NCBI RefSeq assembly: GCF_900115395.1
Contig: NZ_FOWE01000005.1
Coordinates: 124,001 to 188,000, forward strand
Direction of reading: 5' to 3'
DNA from: Geodermatophilus obscurus
GTDB taxonomy: Bacteria > Actinomycetota > Actinomycetes > Mycobacteriales > Geodermatophilaceae
DNA: 64,000 nt
The notes under the pieces are model-generated. The model was not told where the DNA came from. It saw nothing but the letters and a program-made list of their open reading frames with translations, and made no database searches. Positions 1 through 9,778 of this stretch are shown here, piece by piece. A program made the position numbers and the translations under genes. Each line of letters begins with the position of its first letter. The stretch's first letter is position 1.

Positions 1-1
1 C

Positions 2-349
2 ACCGTCCGCGCCTGCGGGGCCGGCGTCGTCCGGGTGACCGACGTCGGGGTGGCCGGCCTGCACCGGGTGCTCGCCGCCCGGCCGGTGCTCGACGACGCG
101 GACGTGGTCGTCGTCGTGGCCGGCATGGAGGGGGCGCTGCCGAGCGTCGTCGGCGGGCTGGTCGGGACGCCGGTGGTCGCGGTGCCCACCAGCGTCGGCT
201 ACGGCGCCAGCTTCGGCGGGCTGTCCGCGCTGCTCGGCATGCTCAACTCCTGCGCGCCCGGCGTGGTGGTCTGCAACATCGACAACGGCTTCGGGGCAGG
301 GGTCTTCGCCGCCCGGGTCGCGCGCAGCATCGCCGGCGGGCGACCGTGA
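2..349 (+). CDS. larB: LarB, nickel-pincer cofactor biosynthesis (5' truncated)
   Basis: C-terminal 115 residues of LarB; the reading frame is open to the window edge, so the start lies upstream. LarB carboxylates the pyridinium ring of nicotinic acid adenine dinucleotide and hydrolyses its phosphoanhydride, the first step to the nickel-pincer nucleotide of lactate racemase. Visible family features are the AIR-carboxylase-like core with the [14 protein letters not shown] segment, the PTSVGYGA loop and the ending [10 protein letters not shown], all typical of LarB/PurE-like proteins. It overlaps larC by 4 bases (GTGA), so the two are probably translated together. larE and a racemase gene are not in the window and may lie upstream. 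Confidence 0.9.
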   Translation, partial: TVRACGAGVVRVTDVGVAGLHRVLAARPVLDDADVVVVVAGMEGALPSVVGGLVGTPVVAVPTSVGYGASFGGLSALLGMLNSCAPGVVVCNIDNGFGAGVFAARVARSIAGGRP

Positions 350-1521
350 CCCGGACCGGCTGGCTGGACCTCGGCGCCGGCGTCGCCGGGGACATGCTGC
401 TCGGGGCGCTCGTGGGGGCCGGCGTCCCGCTGGACACCGTCCGCTCGGCCCTGGCGCCGCTGGACCTGGCGATCGCGCTGCGCGCCGAGGACGTGCGGCG
501 CGGGGGACTCGCCGCCGTCCGCGTCGTCGTCGACGTGCCGGAGGAGGGTCAGCCGCACCGCACCTGGGCCGACGTCCGGCTGCTGCTGGACCGGCTGCCC
601 GAGCCGCTGCGCTCGACGTCGACGGCGGTGTTCGCCGCGCTGGCCCGCGCGGAGGCGGCCGTGCACGGCGTCGCCGAGGACGAGGTGCACTTCCACGAGG
701 TCGGCGCGCTGGACGCGGTCGCCGACGTCGTCGGGGTGTGCGCCGGGCTGGCCGCGCTGGGGCTCGACGAGCTCGTGGCCTCGCCGGTCACCGTCGGCAG
801 CGGTTCGGTGCGCACCGCGCACGGCGCCCTCCCGGTGCCGGTGCCGGCCGTGGTGGCGCTGCTGGCCGCGGCCGGCGCACCGGCGCGGGGCGGGTCGTTC
901 CCGGGCGAGCAGGCCACGCCCACCGGCGTCGCGCTGGTGACCGTGCTCGCCGACCGGTTCGGGCCGATGCCGGCGATGCGCCCGTCCGGCTGGGGTGCCG
1001 GCGCCGGGACCCGCGACCCCGCCGACCGGGCGAACGTCGTCCGGCTGGTGGTGGGGGAGGGTCAGGCGGCGGACCCGCCGGGCGCCCTGCTGCTGGAGAG
1101 CGCCGTCGACGACCTCGACCCGCGGGTGTGGCCCCTGGTCCTCGCCGCACTGCTGGCGGCCGGAGCGCACGACGCGTGGCTGACGCCGGTGCTGATGAAG
1201 AAGGGCCGGCCCGGGCACGTGGTCGCCGCGCTGGCACCGCCGGCCGCCGCCGCGCCGGTGCGCGGCGTGCTGTTCCGGGAGACCACGACGCTCGGTGTGC
1301 GGGAGACGGCGGTCGCCCGGACGGTGCTCGACCGCGAGTTCCGGCAGGTCGACGTCGACGGTCAGATCGTGGCGGTGAAGCTCGGCCTGCTCGACGGCGC
1401 CGTGGTCAACGCGATGCCGGAGTTCGAGGACGTCGTCCGCGCGGCGCAGGGACTCGGGCTGCCGGTCGAGCAGGTGCTGGCCCGCGCCCGCGGGCTGGCG
1501 CAGGACCTGCTCGGCGGCTGA
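346..1521 (+). CDS. larC: LarC, nickel insertion protein (CTP-dependent cyclometallase)
   Basis: 391 residues, full length for LarC, which inserts nickel into the pyridinium bis-thiocarboxylate ligand to give the nickel-pincer cofactor. The N-terminus carries the [15 protein letters not shown] signature and residues near 105-120 carry the metal-binding [13 protein letters not shown] motif. The C-terminal half has the KKGRPGH and RETTTLGVR segments of the LarC2 part. In Lactobacillus larC is split into two reading frames joined by programmed frameshifting; here both halves lie in one uninterrupted frame. The GTG start overlaps the larB stop by 4 bases. Confidence 0.93.
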   Translation: MTRTGWLDLGAGVAGDMLLGALVGAGVPLDTVRSALAPLDLAIALRAEDVRRGGLAAVRVVVDVPEEGQPHRTWADVRLLLDRLPEPLRSTSTAVFAALARAEAAVHGVAEDEVHFHEVGALDAVADVVGVCAGLAALGLDELVASPVTVGSGSVRTAHGALPVPVPAVVALLAAAGAPARGGSFPGEQATPTGVALVTVLADRFGPMPAMRPSGWGAGAGTRDPADRANVVRLVVGEGQAADPPGALLLESAVDDLDPRVWPLVLAALLAAGAHDAWLTPVLMKKGRPGHVVAALAPPAAAAPVRGVLFRETTTLGVRETAVARTVLDREFRQVDVDGQIVAVKLGLLDGAVVNAMPEFEDVVRAAQGLGLPVEQVLARARGLAQDLLGG

Positions 1522-1531
1522 GCACTCGTCC

Positions 1532-1576
1532 GTGCACTTCCGCGGAGCTGCCCGGGGCAGATCCGCGGAAGTGCAC
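1532..1576. terminator. 45-base near-perfect palindrome between convergent larC and mazF
   Basis: Arms GTGCACTTCCGCGGA (1532-1546) and its exact reverse complement (1562-1576) enclose an inner hairpin, CTGCC-CGG-GGCAG (1548-1560), so nearly the whole 45 bases fold back. It fills the gap between two genes that converge. A bidirectional terminator is the simplest reading, although there is no T-tract; a dispersed palindromic repeat is an alternative. Confidence 0.6.
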
Positions 1577-1578
1577 GG

Positions 1579-1926
1579 TCAGAGCTGGAGGTGCAGGCGG
1601 AGTGCGTCGTCGAGGGTGGCCATCGTCGCGGCGGGGACCCGACCGAGCACGGCGCCGACGCGCTCGACCGCGACCGCGCGTACCTGTTCCGCCTGGGCCT
1701 TGCTGTCGACCTGCAGACCGGTGTCCTCGGCCGGGAGCAGGGTCTGGAAGGGGAAGACCCGTGTGGTGTTGCTGGTGACCGGGACGACGGTCACCACGCC
1801 GCGCCGCAGACGATCCGCCACCGCGTTGGCCCGGTCGTTGCTGACGACGACTGCGGGTCGGCGCTTGCCGGCCTCGCTGCCGCGGATGGGCTCGAGGTCG
1901 ACGAGGCGGATCTCACCGCGGAGCAT
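1579..1926 (-). CDS. MazF/PemK-family endoribonuclease toxin
   Basis: 115-residue toxin of the MazF fold. MazF proteins cleave single-stranded RNA at short motifs and are held inactive by a partner antitoxin. Family features: N-terminal [11 protein letters not shown] followed by [15 protein letters not shown], which holds the conserved R and the dimer strands, and [11 protein letters not shown] in the middle. I chose the ATG at 1926 because it overlaps the antitoxin stop by 14 bases, a usual arrangement for coupled toxin-antitoxin pairs; a longer frame extends upstream but lacks family similarity. Target specificity cannot be read from the sequence. Confidence 0.88.
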   Translation of the reverse strand: MLRGEIRLVDLEPIRGSEAGKRRPAVVVSNDRANAVADRLRRGVVTVVPVTSNTTRVFPFQTLLPAEDTGLQVDSKAQAEQVRAVAVERVGAVLGRVPAATMATLDDALRLHLQL

Positions 1927-2143
1927 CGTCCAGCCCGTCCCCTGCGGTCGTCTGCCAGTCGGCCTCCTCACCCGAGGCCCGCCATTCCTCCCACGCGGCC
2001 GCGTAGTCGTCCTCGAGGTCCGGGTGACGGAGCAGGCGGATCGCGTGCTGCAGGGCCGCCGACCGGGACCGCAGGCCGGTCGACCGGGCGTAGTCGTCGA
2101 GAACGGCGACGTCCTCCTCGGTCAGGCTCACACTGAGCTTCAC
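1913..2143 (-). CDS. Ribbon-helix-helix antitoxin of the MazF pair
   Basis: 76 residues. The first 45 form a ribbon-helix-helix (MetJ/Arc) DNA-binding fold: strand [10 protein letters not shown], then helices with [21 protein letters not shown]. The acidic tail ([20 protein letters not shown]) is the type that wraps around a MazF dimer. The GTG start and the 14-base overlap with the downstream toxin fit an autoregulated antitoxin-first operon. Confidence 0.85.
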   Translation of the reverse strand: MKLSVSLTEEDVAVLDDYARSTGLRSRSAALQHAIRLLRHPDLEDDYAAAWEEWRASGEEADWQTTAGDGLDDAPR

Positions 2144-2234
2144 ACCGCGATGCTACTTCGGTGGCACCACGACGGGACGCACGTCCGCGGATGTGCCCGA
2201 GGTGCTCCGCCCCAGCCGCCGAGGTGGCGTGCGG

Positions 2235-2268
2235 CCGGGACGCCTCCCGCGCGCGAGAGGCGCCCCGG
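2235..2268 (-). terminator. Hairpin downstream of the MFS gene
   Basis: A 12-pair stem (2235-2246 with 2257-2268, one mismatch) and a 10-base loop, about 30 bases after the MFS stop on the minus strand. There is no T-tract. Probable terminator separating the exporter from the toxin-antitoxin pair. Confidence 0.45.
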
Positions 2269-2296
2269 TGCACATCACCGTCGGGTCGGGACGGAC

Positions 2297-4653
<2,357 letters not shown>

Positions 4654-4673
4654 CGGGACATGATCGCGCGAAA

Positions 4674-4707
4674 CGTGCAGTCCGTGCAATGTTGCGTGCA
4701 CTGCACG
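4674..4707. promoter_or_regulatory. Probable TetR operator
   Basis: Perfect 8-base arms CGTGCAGT (4674-4681) and ACTGCACG (4700-4707) flank a centre containing GCAA-TG-TTGC, giving a nested inverted repeat of 34 bases. It sits 20 bases upstream of the chosen tetR start, where an autoregulatory operator is expected. Function inferred from position and symmetry only. Confidence 0.55.
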
Positions 4708-4740
4708 GCGTGTCGCGTCCGTCGCAGGCGGGCGGCGTCC

Positions 4741-4837
4741 CGGCTCACCGCAGCGCGTCCTGGCTCACCGCAGCGCGTCCTGCGTCACCGTCGACCGTGA
4801 GCCAGGACGCCGCACGATCAGGTCACCTGATCATGCG
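4741..4837. repeat. Tandem and inverted repeat cluster
   Basis: Two 20-base direct copies of a GGCTCACCGCAGCGCGTCCT-type unit (4742-4781) are followed by a partial third. The sequence GCGTCCTGGCTCAC (4755-4768) recurs inverted at 4797-4810. Next comes a palindrome, GATCAGGT-C-ACCTGATC (4816-4832), whose flanks CGCA/TGCG also pair (4811-4837). No gene fits here. It could be a terminator for the DUF5872 gene (minus strand) or a palindromic repeat element. Confidence 0.6.
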
Positions 4838-4847
4838 CGGCCACACG

Positions 4848-5417
4848 TCAGTCGCGGTCGCGCTGCTCCTCGATCGCCCGCAGGACGGTCTTGCGTCCCT
4901 TGCCCAGGTCCTTCTCCGCGTGCTCGGCCCGGTCGAGCTGGGAGTCCCCGTGCATCTCCCCGACCCGCTCGCGCGCCTCGGTCGCCGTCACGTCCACGAG
5001 CTCGGCCGCCTTCCGGGCCTCCTTCGCCGCGTCGGTGTTGGTGACGTGCTGCTCGCGGCCCTGCCGCTTGCGCGTGTCGGTCGCCTCCTTCTCCTCGTCG
5101 GTGAGCAGCTCCCACGCCGCGTCGGGCAGGTAGCGCTTCGTCCCGTCGGAGCCGCGCGCCCGGTCGCCGCCGTCGGCGGTGTGCCAGTCCTGCCCGGTCC
5201 ACTCCTGCAGGTGCCGCTGCGCCTCGGTGCGCTCGCCCTCGTGCCGGTAGCCGCCGCCCTGCGCCTCGTACTCATGGGTGAGCAGCTGGCTCTTGCGGGC
5301 GCTCCACTGGCCGGGCCGCCCGCCCCTGTCCCCGGCCTTGATCTCCTCCTTGAGCCGCGCGCGCAGCTCCGGGTCCGTGTAGTCCTCGGCGTAGTCCTCG
5401 GCCGACTTCCCGCTCAT
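4848..5417 (-). CDS. DUF5872-like hydrophilic protein
   Basis: 189 residues, highly charged, no signal peptide or membrane span. The segment KAGDRGGRPGQWSARKSQLL and the later DGTKRYLPDAAWELL resemble the DUF5872 family of actinobacterial proteins, whose function is not known to me. The C-terminal 70 residues are Lys/Glu/Arg-rich and likely helical. It stands alone between the repeat cluster and the cupin regulator. Family assignment is from memory of the motif. Confidence 0.72.
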   Translation of the reverse strand: MSGKSAEDYAEDYTDPELRARLKEEIKAGDRGGRPGQWSARKSQLLTHEYEAQGGGYRHEGERTEAQRHLQEWTGQDWHTADGGDRARGSDGTKRYLPDAAWELLTDEEKEATDTRKRQGREQHVTNTDAAKEARKAAELVDVTATEARERVGEMHGDSQLDRAEHAEKDLGKGRKTVLRAIEEQRDRD

Positions 5418-5484
5418 GGGACCGGGGTACCCCGATCCGGCCGCGCCTCACCCGGTCTCGCACGACCGACCTGTGAGTGGTGGG

Positions 5485-6075
5485 TCAGCGGCCGGCGGGG
5501 GCGGCGCGCACGTGGATGCGCTCGCCCTGGGGGCCGTAGAGCGCGAGGACCTCGGCGGGCCGGTCCTCGGGGTTGCCCATCCAGTGCGGCACGTGCGTGT
5601 CGAACTCGGCCACCTCGCCGGCGGTGAGGACGACGTCGGTGTCGCCCAGCAGCAGCCGCAGCCGGCCCGACAGCACGTAGAGCCACTCCCAGCCCTCGTG
5701 GCTGCGCTGCTCGCCAGGCTCGCCGCCCCAGCGCGGCGGGAGCACCAGCTTGTAGGCCTGCAGACCACCGGGCCGGCGGGTGAGCGGGATGAACGTGGCG
5801 CCGTGCCGGGTGATCGGCTTGAGCCGCACCCGCGGGTCGCCGGTCTCGGGGGCGCCGACCAGCTCGTCGAGCGGCACCTGGTGTGCCCGGGCGAGGGGCA
5901 GCAGCAGTTCGAGGGTGGGCCGGCGCTGCCCCGACTCCAACCGCGACAGCGTCGACACCGAGATGCCGGTGTCCTCCGACAGCTGGGCGAGGGTGGCGCC
6001 GCGTTGCCGCCGGAGCTCCCGCAGTCGCGGGCCCACGGCATCGAGGACGTCGTCGAGGTCGGGCACGCCGCACAC
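5485..6075 (-). CDS. XRE-family regulator with C-terminal cupin domain
   Basis: About 196 residues. The N-terminal part carries a Cro/CI helix-turn-helix: RELRRQRGATLAQLSEDTG followed by VSTLSRLESGQRRP. The C-terminal part is a cupin with HEGWEWLYVLSGRLRLLLGD and a histidine in THVPHWMGN. Such proteins sense a small molecule or metal in the cupin and control a neighbouring gene. The GTG at 6075 is the likely start (another GTG is at 6066). It is divergent from the FAD/methyltransferase fusion with a 59-base gap containing a symmetrical site, so it probably regulates that gene and itself. Confidence 0.88.
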   Translation of the reverse strand: MCGVPDLDDVLDAVGPRLRELRRQRGATLAQLSEDTGISVSTLSRLESGQRRPTLELLLPLARAHQVPLDELVGAPETGDPRVRLKPITRHGATFIPLTRRPGGLQAYKLVLPPRWGGEPGEQRSHEGWEWLYVLSGRLRLLLGDTDVVLTAGEVAEFDTHVPHWMGNPEDRPAEVLALYGPQGERIHVRAAPAGR

Positions 6076-6076
6076 T

Positions 6077-6091
6077 TTGCCGTTCCGGCAA
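6077..6091. promoter_or_regulatory. Probable operator of the XRE-cupin regulator
   Basis: Perfect inverted repeat TTGCCG-TTC-CGGCAA directly next to the regulator's start and upstream of the divergent reductase gene. Position and symmetry suggest a shared operator. Confidence 0.55.
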
Positions 6092-6134
6092 GGAAGTTTG
6101 TCAAGGCGGCACGGGTGGGCGCACAGTCGCCGGC

Positions 6135-7736
6135 ATGGACGAGACATACGACGTGGTGGTCATCGGCGGGGGAGCGGCCGGCCTGTCCGGCGCCCTCGCC
6201 CTGGGACGGGCGCGCCGCTCGGTGGCGGTGGTCGACGAGGGGACGCCGCGCAACGCGCCGGCGCACGCGATGCACAACTACCTCGGTCGCGACGGCACCC
6301 CGCCGGCCGACCTGCTCGCCGCCGGACGGGCGGAGGTCGCCGGGTACGGCGTCGCGCTGGTCGACGGCACGGTCACCGCGGTGGGCGGCTCGGTGGGCGC
6401 CTTCACCGTCGAGACGGCGGCTGGGCGGGTGCTCCGCGCGCGCCGGCTGCTGGTCACCACCGGGCTGACCGACGAGCTGCCGGAGATCCCGGGCGTGCGC
6501 GAGCTGTGGGGCACCGACGTGCTGCACTGCCCGTACTGCCACGGGTGGGAGGTGCGGGACCAGGCGATCGGCGTCGTGGCCACCGGTCCCCTGTCGCTGC
6601 ACCAAGCGCAGCTGTGGCGGCAGTGGAGCGCCGACGTCGTGCTGTTCCAGCACACCGCGGACGCGCCGCCGGCCGACGTCGCGGAGGCCCTGGCCGCCCG
6701 CGGTGTCCGCGTCGTGACCGGCGAGGTCGTCGCGCTGGAGACCGACGGCGGCCGACTGACCGGCGTCCGCCTGGCGAGCGGCGAGGTCGTGCCCCGCGCG
6801 GCCGTCGTCGTCGCGCCGCGGTTCACCGCCCGCTCGGCGGTGCTCGCCGATCTGGGCATCGAGGCCGAGCCGTTCCGGATGGGCGAGGTGGTCATGGGCA
6901 CCCACGTGCCGGTCGACGCGCGCGGCGCCACCGCGGTCCCGGGCGTGTGGGCGGCCGGCAACGTCACCGATCTCGGCGCCCAGGTGGTCTCGTCCGCGGC
7001 AGCCGGGCTGTGGGCGGCCGGCCAGATCAACGCCGACCTCCTCGCCGAGGACACCCGCCTCGCCGTCGACGTGCTGCGCGCGCAGACCGACCCGGTGTAC
7101 GGCGAGCAGTGGTGGGAGGAGCGCTACCGGTCGCACGCGCACACCGTGTGGAGCGGCCGGGTCAACGACGTGCTGGCCACCGAGGCCGCCGACCTCCCGC
7201 CGGGGCGCGCGCTCGACGCCGGCGCCGGCGAGGGCGGCGACGCCGTCTGGCTGGCCCGGCGCGGCTGGGCGGTGACCGCGCTCGACCTCTCCCGCACGGC
7301 GCTGGACCGGGCGGCCGCGGCGGCCGAGGCGGCCGGCGTGGCGCTCGACACCCGTCAGGCCGACGTCTCGTCGTGGGAGCCCGGCGACGAGCGGTGGGAC
7401 CTGGTGACGGCGTCGTTCCTGCACTTCCTGCCCGCCACCCGCGACGACGTGCTGCGCCGGCTGGCCACCGCGGTCGCGCCCGGCGGCACGCTGTTGGTGA
7501 CCATGCACGACGGCGGCGACCTCTCCCGCGGCGTGCAGCGTCCGGGCCTGCCCGAGTGGTACGCCACCGGCGAGCAGCTGGCCGCCGTGCTCGACGCCGG
7601 GGACTGGGAGGTCGAGGTGGCGGAGTCGCGTCCCCGCGAGGCCCGCGGTCACGAGCACGGGTCGGTGCACGTGGCCGACGCGGTGCTGCGGGCGCGGCGC
7701 CGTCAGCCGGCCGTGTCGCCGTCCTCCCGCGGGTAG
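6135..7736 (+). CDS. Thioredoxin-reductase-like flavoprotein fused to a SAM methyltransferase
   Basis: 533 residues in two parts. Residues 1-305 form a pyridine nucleotide-disulfide oxidoreductase of thioredoxin-reductase size: FAD-binding VVVIGGGAAGLSG near residue 7, a CPYC redox pair at Cys132/Cys135 and a C-terminal VWAAGNVTD FAD motif. From about residue 325 a class I methyltransferase follows, with the SAM-binding LDAGAGEGGDAVWLA near 355 and the motif-II-like VTALDLS. The second glycine-rich NADPH motif looks weak (GVVATGPLS replaces GxGxxA). The ATG at 6135 is the start. The divergent cupin-XRE gene is the likely regulator. The substrate is unknown; the fusion implies a linked redox and methylation or detoxification step. 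Confidence 0.88.
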   Translation: MDETYDVVVIGGGAAGLSGALALGRARRSVAVVDEGTPRNAPAHAMHNYLGRDGTPPADLLAAGRAEVAGYGVALVDGTVTAVGGSVGAFTVETAAGRVLRARRLLVTTGLTDELPEIPGVRELWGTDVLHCPYCHGWEVRDQAIGVVATGPLSLHQAQLWRQWSADVVLFQHTADAPPADVAEALAARGVRVVTGEVVALETDGGRLTGVRLASGEVVPRAAVVVAPRFTARSAVLADLGIEAEPFRMGEVVMGTHVPVDARGATAVPGVWAAGNVTDLGAQVVSSAAAGLWAAGQINADLLAEDTRLAVDVLRAQTDPVYGEQWWEERYRSHAHTVWSGRVNDVLATEAADLPPGRALDAGAGEGGDAVWLARRGWAVTALDLSRTALDRAAAAAEAAGVALDTRQADVSSWEPGDERWDLVTASFLHFLPATRDDVLRRLATAVAPGGTLLVTMHDGGDLSRGVQRPGLPEWYATGEQLAAVLDAGDWEVEVAESRPREARGHEHGSVHVADAVLRARRRQPAVSPSSRG

Positions 7737-8494
7737 AGGAACCGCAGCCGGGCCGGCGGGCTGAACGGCGCCCAGCCGTCGCGCGTCTGGGCCAGCCGGT
7801 CGGCCACCAGCCACAGCACCGCGGGGTCGAGACCCATGCCGAGGTGGCTGGCGTGCACGCCGACGTTCTCGGCCCGCGGTCCCGGCCGCTGCCGGCAGGC
7901 CCGCCAGTCGACGACGCCGTCCCACCGCGAGTAGACGGCGGTGCTCGGCACCGGCAGGCCGCCGCGCAGGTCGCCGCGACCGCGGGGGACGGCGTGCAGG
8001 TGGCGGTACCGGTCGTAGGTGCGGGCACCGGGCGAGTCGTCGGCGGGGCGGCCCGCCAGCGCGAACGGTGAGCCGAGGCTGATCACCTGGCGCACCAGCC
8101 GCGGGACCCGCGTCGCCAGCCGCCGGGCGTAGATGCCGCCGAGGCTCTGCCCGACGATGCTCACCGGCCCGCCCTGCCGCTCGGCCAGCCGCTCCACCAG
8201 CCGGGGCAGCTCGTCGGTGATCTCCTTGGTCGGGCCGCGGTTGCGGCCCAGCTCCCAGCCGACCACGGGGTACCCCAGCCCGCGCAGCCACCGGCGCAGC
8301 GTCCCGGTCGAGACGTCGGAGGCGAGCAGCCCGGGGAGGACGAGCACGCCGTGCGGCTCACCGCGCGGGGCGCCGCGCAGCAGGGGGTAAGCCAGCGCGA
8401 GGGCGCCGGCACTGGCCGCGGCCCGCGCCGGCTCGGTGGCGGCCAGCAGGGTGGCGCGCCGGGCGGGCGGGCGGCGTCCGGGGGTCTCGGACAC
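7703..8494 (-). CDS. Alpha/beta-hydrolase (lipase/esterase-like), paralogue A
   Basis: 263 residues. The nucleophile elbow is GQSLGG with Ser117; VLVLPGLLASD gives the oxyanion strand and VHASHLGMGLDP likely supplies the catalytic His. GTG start with GGAGGAG about 8 bases upstream. There is no clear signal peptide, although residues 14-40 are Ala-rich and hydrophobic. Its last 34 bases overlap the convergent fusion gene. A second gene at 61400-62194 shares the same motif order and is a clear paralogue. Confidence 0.85.
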   Translation of the reverse strand: MSETPGRRPPARRATLLAATEPARAAASAGALALAYPLLRGAPRGEPHGVLVLPGLLASDVSTGTLRRWLRGLGYPVVGWELGRNRGPTKEITDELPRLVERLAERQGGPVSIVGQSLGGIYARRLATRVPRLVRQVISLGSPFALAGRPADDSPGARTYDRYRHLHAVPRGRGDLRGGLPVPSTAVYSRWDGVVDWRACRQRPGPRAENVGVHASHLGMGLDPAVLWLVADRLAQTRDGWAPFSPPARLRFLYPREDGDTAG

Positions 8495-8564
8495 GGGCTC
8501 TCCTCCGACAGTGGTGCAGCGGGACCCCCGGCCCCTACCCGCGCGGACGCCGCACGACCACGTT

Positions 8565-8620
8565 CATGACGCGGGTCCGGCACCCGATCCGGGCCGGATG
8601 CCGTCCAAGTCCGCGTCATG
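8565..8620. repeat. Inverted repeat upstream of a small secreted protein gene
   Basis: Outer arms CATGACGCGG (8565-8574) and CCGCGTCATG (8611-8620) are exact complements. Inside are CGGCA/TGCCG (8578-8582, 8599-8603) and a small CCCG-ATC-CGGG-type hairpin. It could be an mRNA leader structure of the gene at 8704 or a dispersed palindrome. Confidence 0.45.
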
Positions 8621-8703
8621 GCCAGGGGCCGGAGGGGTCTTCACCTGTGCACGGCCCACACGGCGAGGACGCCGCACCGGGCCACCGACGGATGGAGACC
8701 CCC

Positions 8704-9000
8704 ATGACCAGCACGCTCAAGCGCTCCGCCTTCTGCCTGGTCGCGTCGACCGCGCTCGTCACCGGCGTCGCCGGCACCGCCAGCGCCCAGCCGGTGGACC
8801 AGGACGGCCTGGTCAACGTCAACGTCGGCGATGTGACGGTGACCGTCCCGATCGGCATTGCCGCCCAGATCGCGGCAAACGTCTGCGGCGTCAAGGTCGG
8901 CCCGGTGGCGGTCCTGGGCACGGCCGTCGACCGCGGCGGCGAGGTGGACCCCGTCTGCACGACCGACCAGGGAGACATCACCATCACGCAGAACGTCTGA
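8704..9000 (+). CDS. Small secreted protein, two cysteines (chaplin-like style)
   Basis: 98 residues. A Sec signal peptide (KR, then FCLVASTALVTGVAG, ending TASA-Q) is followed by about 70 residues rich in Val, Gly, Asn and Asp. The mature part reads LVNVNVGDVTVTVPIG, then AANVCGVKVGPVAVLG and PVCTTDQGD, so a single disulfide is possible. The composition and size recall small exported actinobacterial surface proteins such as chaplins, but I do not recognise the family with certainty. The ATG at 8704 follows GGAG by 8 bases. Confidence 0.75.
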   Translation: MTSTLKRSAFCLVASTALVTGVAGTASAQPVDQDGLVNVNVGDVTVTVPIGIAAQIAANVCGVKVGPVAVLGTAVDRGGEVDPVCTTDQGDITITQNV

Positions 9001-9083
9001 CCTGAGCCCGGCGCGGTTCCCCCGGCCGCGCCGGCCCAGCCCCCGGCCGGGACCGTGACCCCGTGCCCGGTCGGGGGTCCGGG

Positions 9084-9377
9084 TCAGCGCCGGTGCAGCA
9101 GCGCCCGCTGGGCCATGTCCGACGTCGCCAGCACCTCGCTGAGGAACTCCGCGGCCGCGGCCGCCACCTCGGGCAGCTCGTCGGCGGGGGTCTCCCGCAG
9201 CACCTCCAGCAGCACCTCGTGGTGCACGCTCGCGACCTCGAGGATCCCCAGCCCCTGCGTGACCGCGGCCCGCCCGAGCTCGTACCCCCGGCTCAGCGAG
9301 GCCTCGCAGCGGCGGGTGAGGTGGGCCAGGAAGGCGACGCGGTAGTCGCGGGTGAGGCCCTCGACGCCGCCGGTCAC
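9084..9377 (-). CDS. Stand-alone RsbU N-terminal (RsbT-binding) domain
   Basis: 97 residues, all matching the N-terminal domain of the phosphatase RsbU: four helices with YRVAFLAHLTRRCEASL, LGILEVASVHHEVLLEVL and AAEFLSEVLATSDMAQR, corresponding to IHRKVLKEL and FLIEVM in Bacillus RsbU as I recall it. In Bacillus this domain binds the kinase RsbT and switches on the attached PP2C phosphatase. Here the frame ends after the domain and no phosphatase follows. It is the last gene of a minus-strand operon, overlapping the RsbS gene by 4 bases (ATGA). The likely partner is the RsbT domain of the fusion protein encoded at the head of the operon. Confidence 0.82.
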   Translation of the reverse strand: MTGGVEGLTRDYRVAFLAHLTRRCEASLSRGYELGRAAVTQGLGILEVASVHHEVLLEVLRETPADELPEVAAAAAEFLSEVLATSDMAQRALLHRR

Positions 9378-9778
9378 GCCGGCCCGCCCCGCGCGCCCAC
9401 TGCCGGGCGGCGGCCCCCGGCGATCCGGTCGAGGAGGGCCAGGCCCTCCTCGAGGTCGAGGGCGGTGTGCAGCGCCCCGGTGTCCATCCCCAGCGACACC
9501 ATCGCGAAGGCCACGTCCGGCTGGATGCCGACCACCACCGTCACCGCGCCGCGCAGCCGGGCAACCTCCGCGATCGTCCGCAGCGTCCGGGTGGCGAAGG
9601 AGTCCAGGACGTCGAGCGCGGCCACGTCGATCACCACGCCCCGCGACCGGTCCCGGCCGATCCGGTCGACCAGGTCGTGCTGGAAGGCGGTCATCTGCGT
9701 GTCGTCCAGGGCCGTGTGCACCGAGGCGATGAGGTGGGAGCCCTGCCGCAGGATCGAGACGAGCCGTGGTCCGGTCAC
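9374..9778 (-). CDS. RsbS-type STAS antagonist (stressosome core)
   Basis: 134 residues, single STAS domain from about residue 5 to 115. Strand GVVIDVAALDVLDSF places Ser60 at the phosphorylation position of Bacillus RsbS (IDSF), and VVVGIQPDVAFAMVSLGM matches the RsbS helix. RsbS forms the stressosome core with RsbR, sequesters RsbT, and releases it once phosphorylated. The GTG at 9778 overlaps the RsbR stop (GTGA) and its own stop overlaps the next start (ATGA). Confidence 0.9.
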   Translation of the reverse strand: MTGPRLVSILRQGSHLIASVHTALDDTQMTAFQHDLVDRIGRDRSRGVVIDVAALDVLDSFATRTLRTIAEVARLRGAVTVVVGIQPDVAFAMVSLGMDTGALHTALDLEEGLALLDRIAGGRRPAVGARGGPA

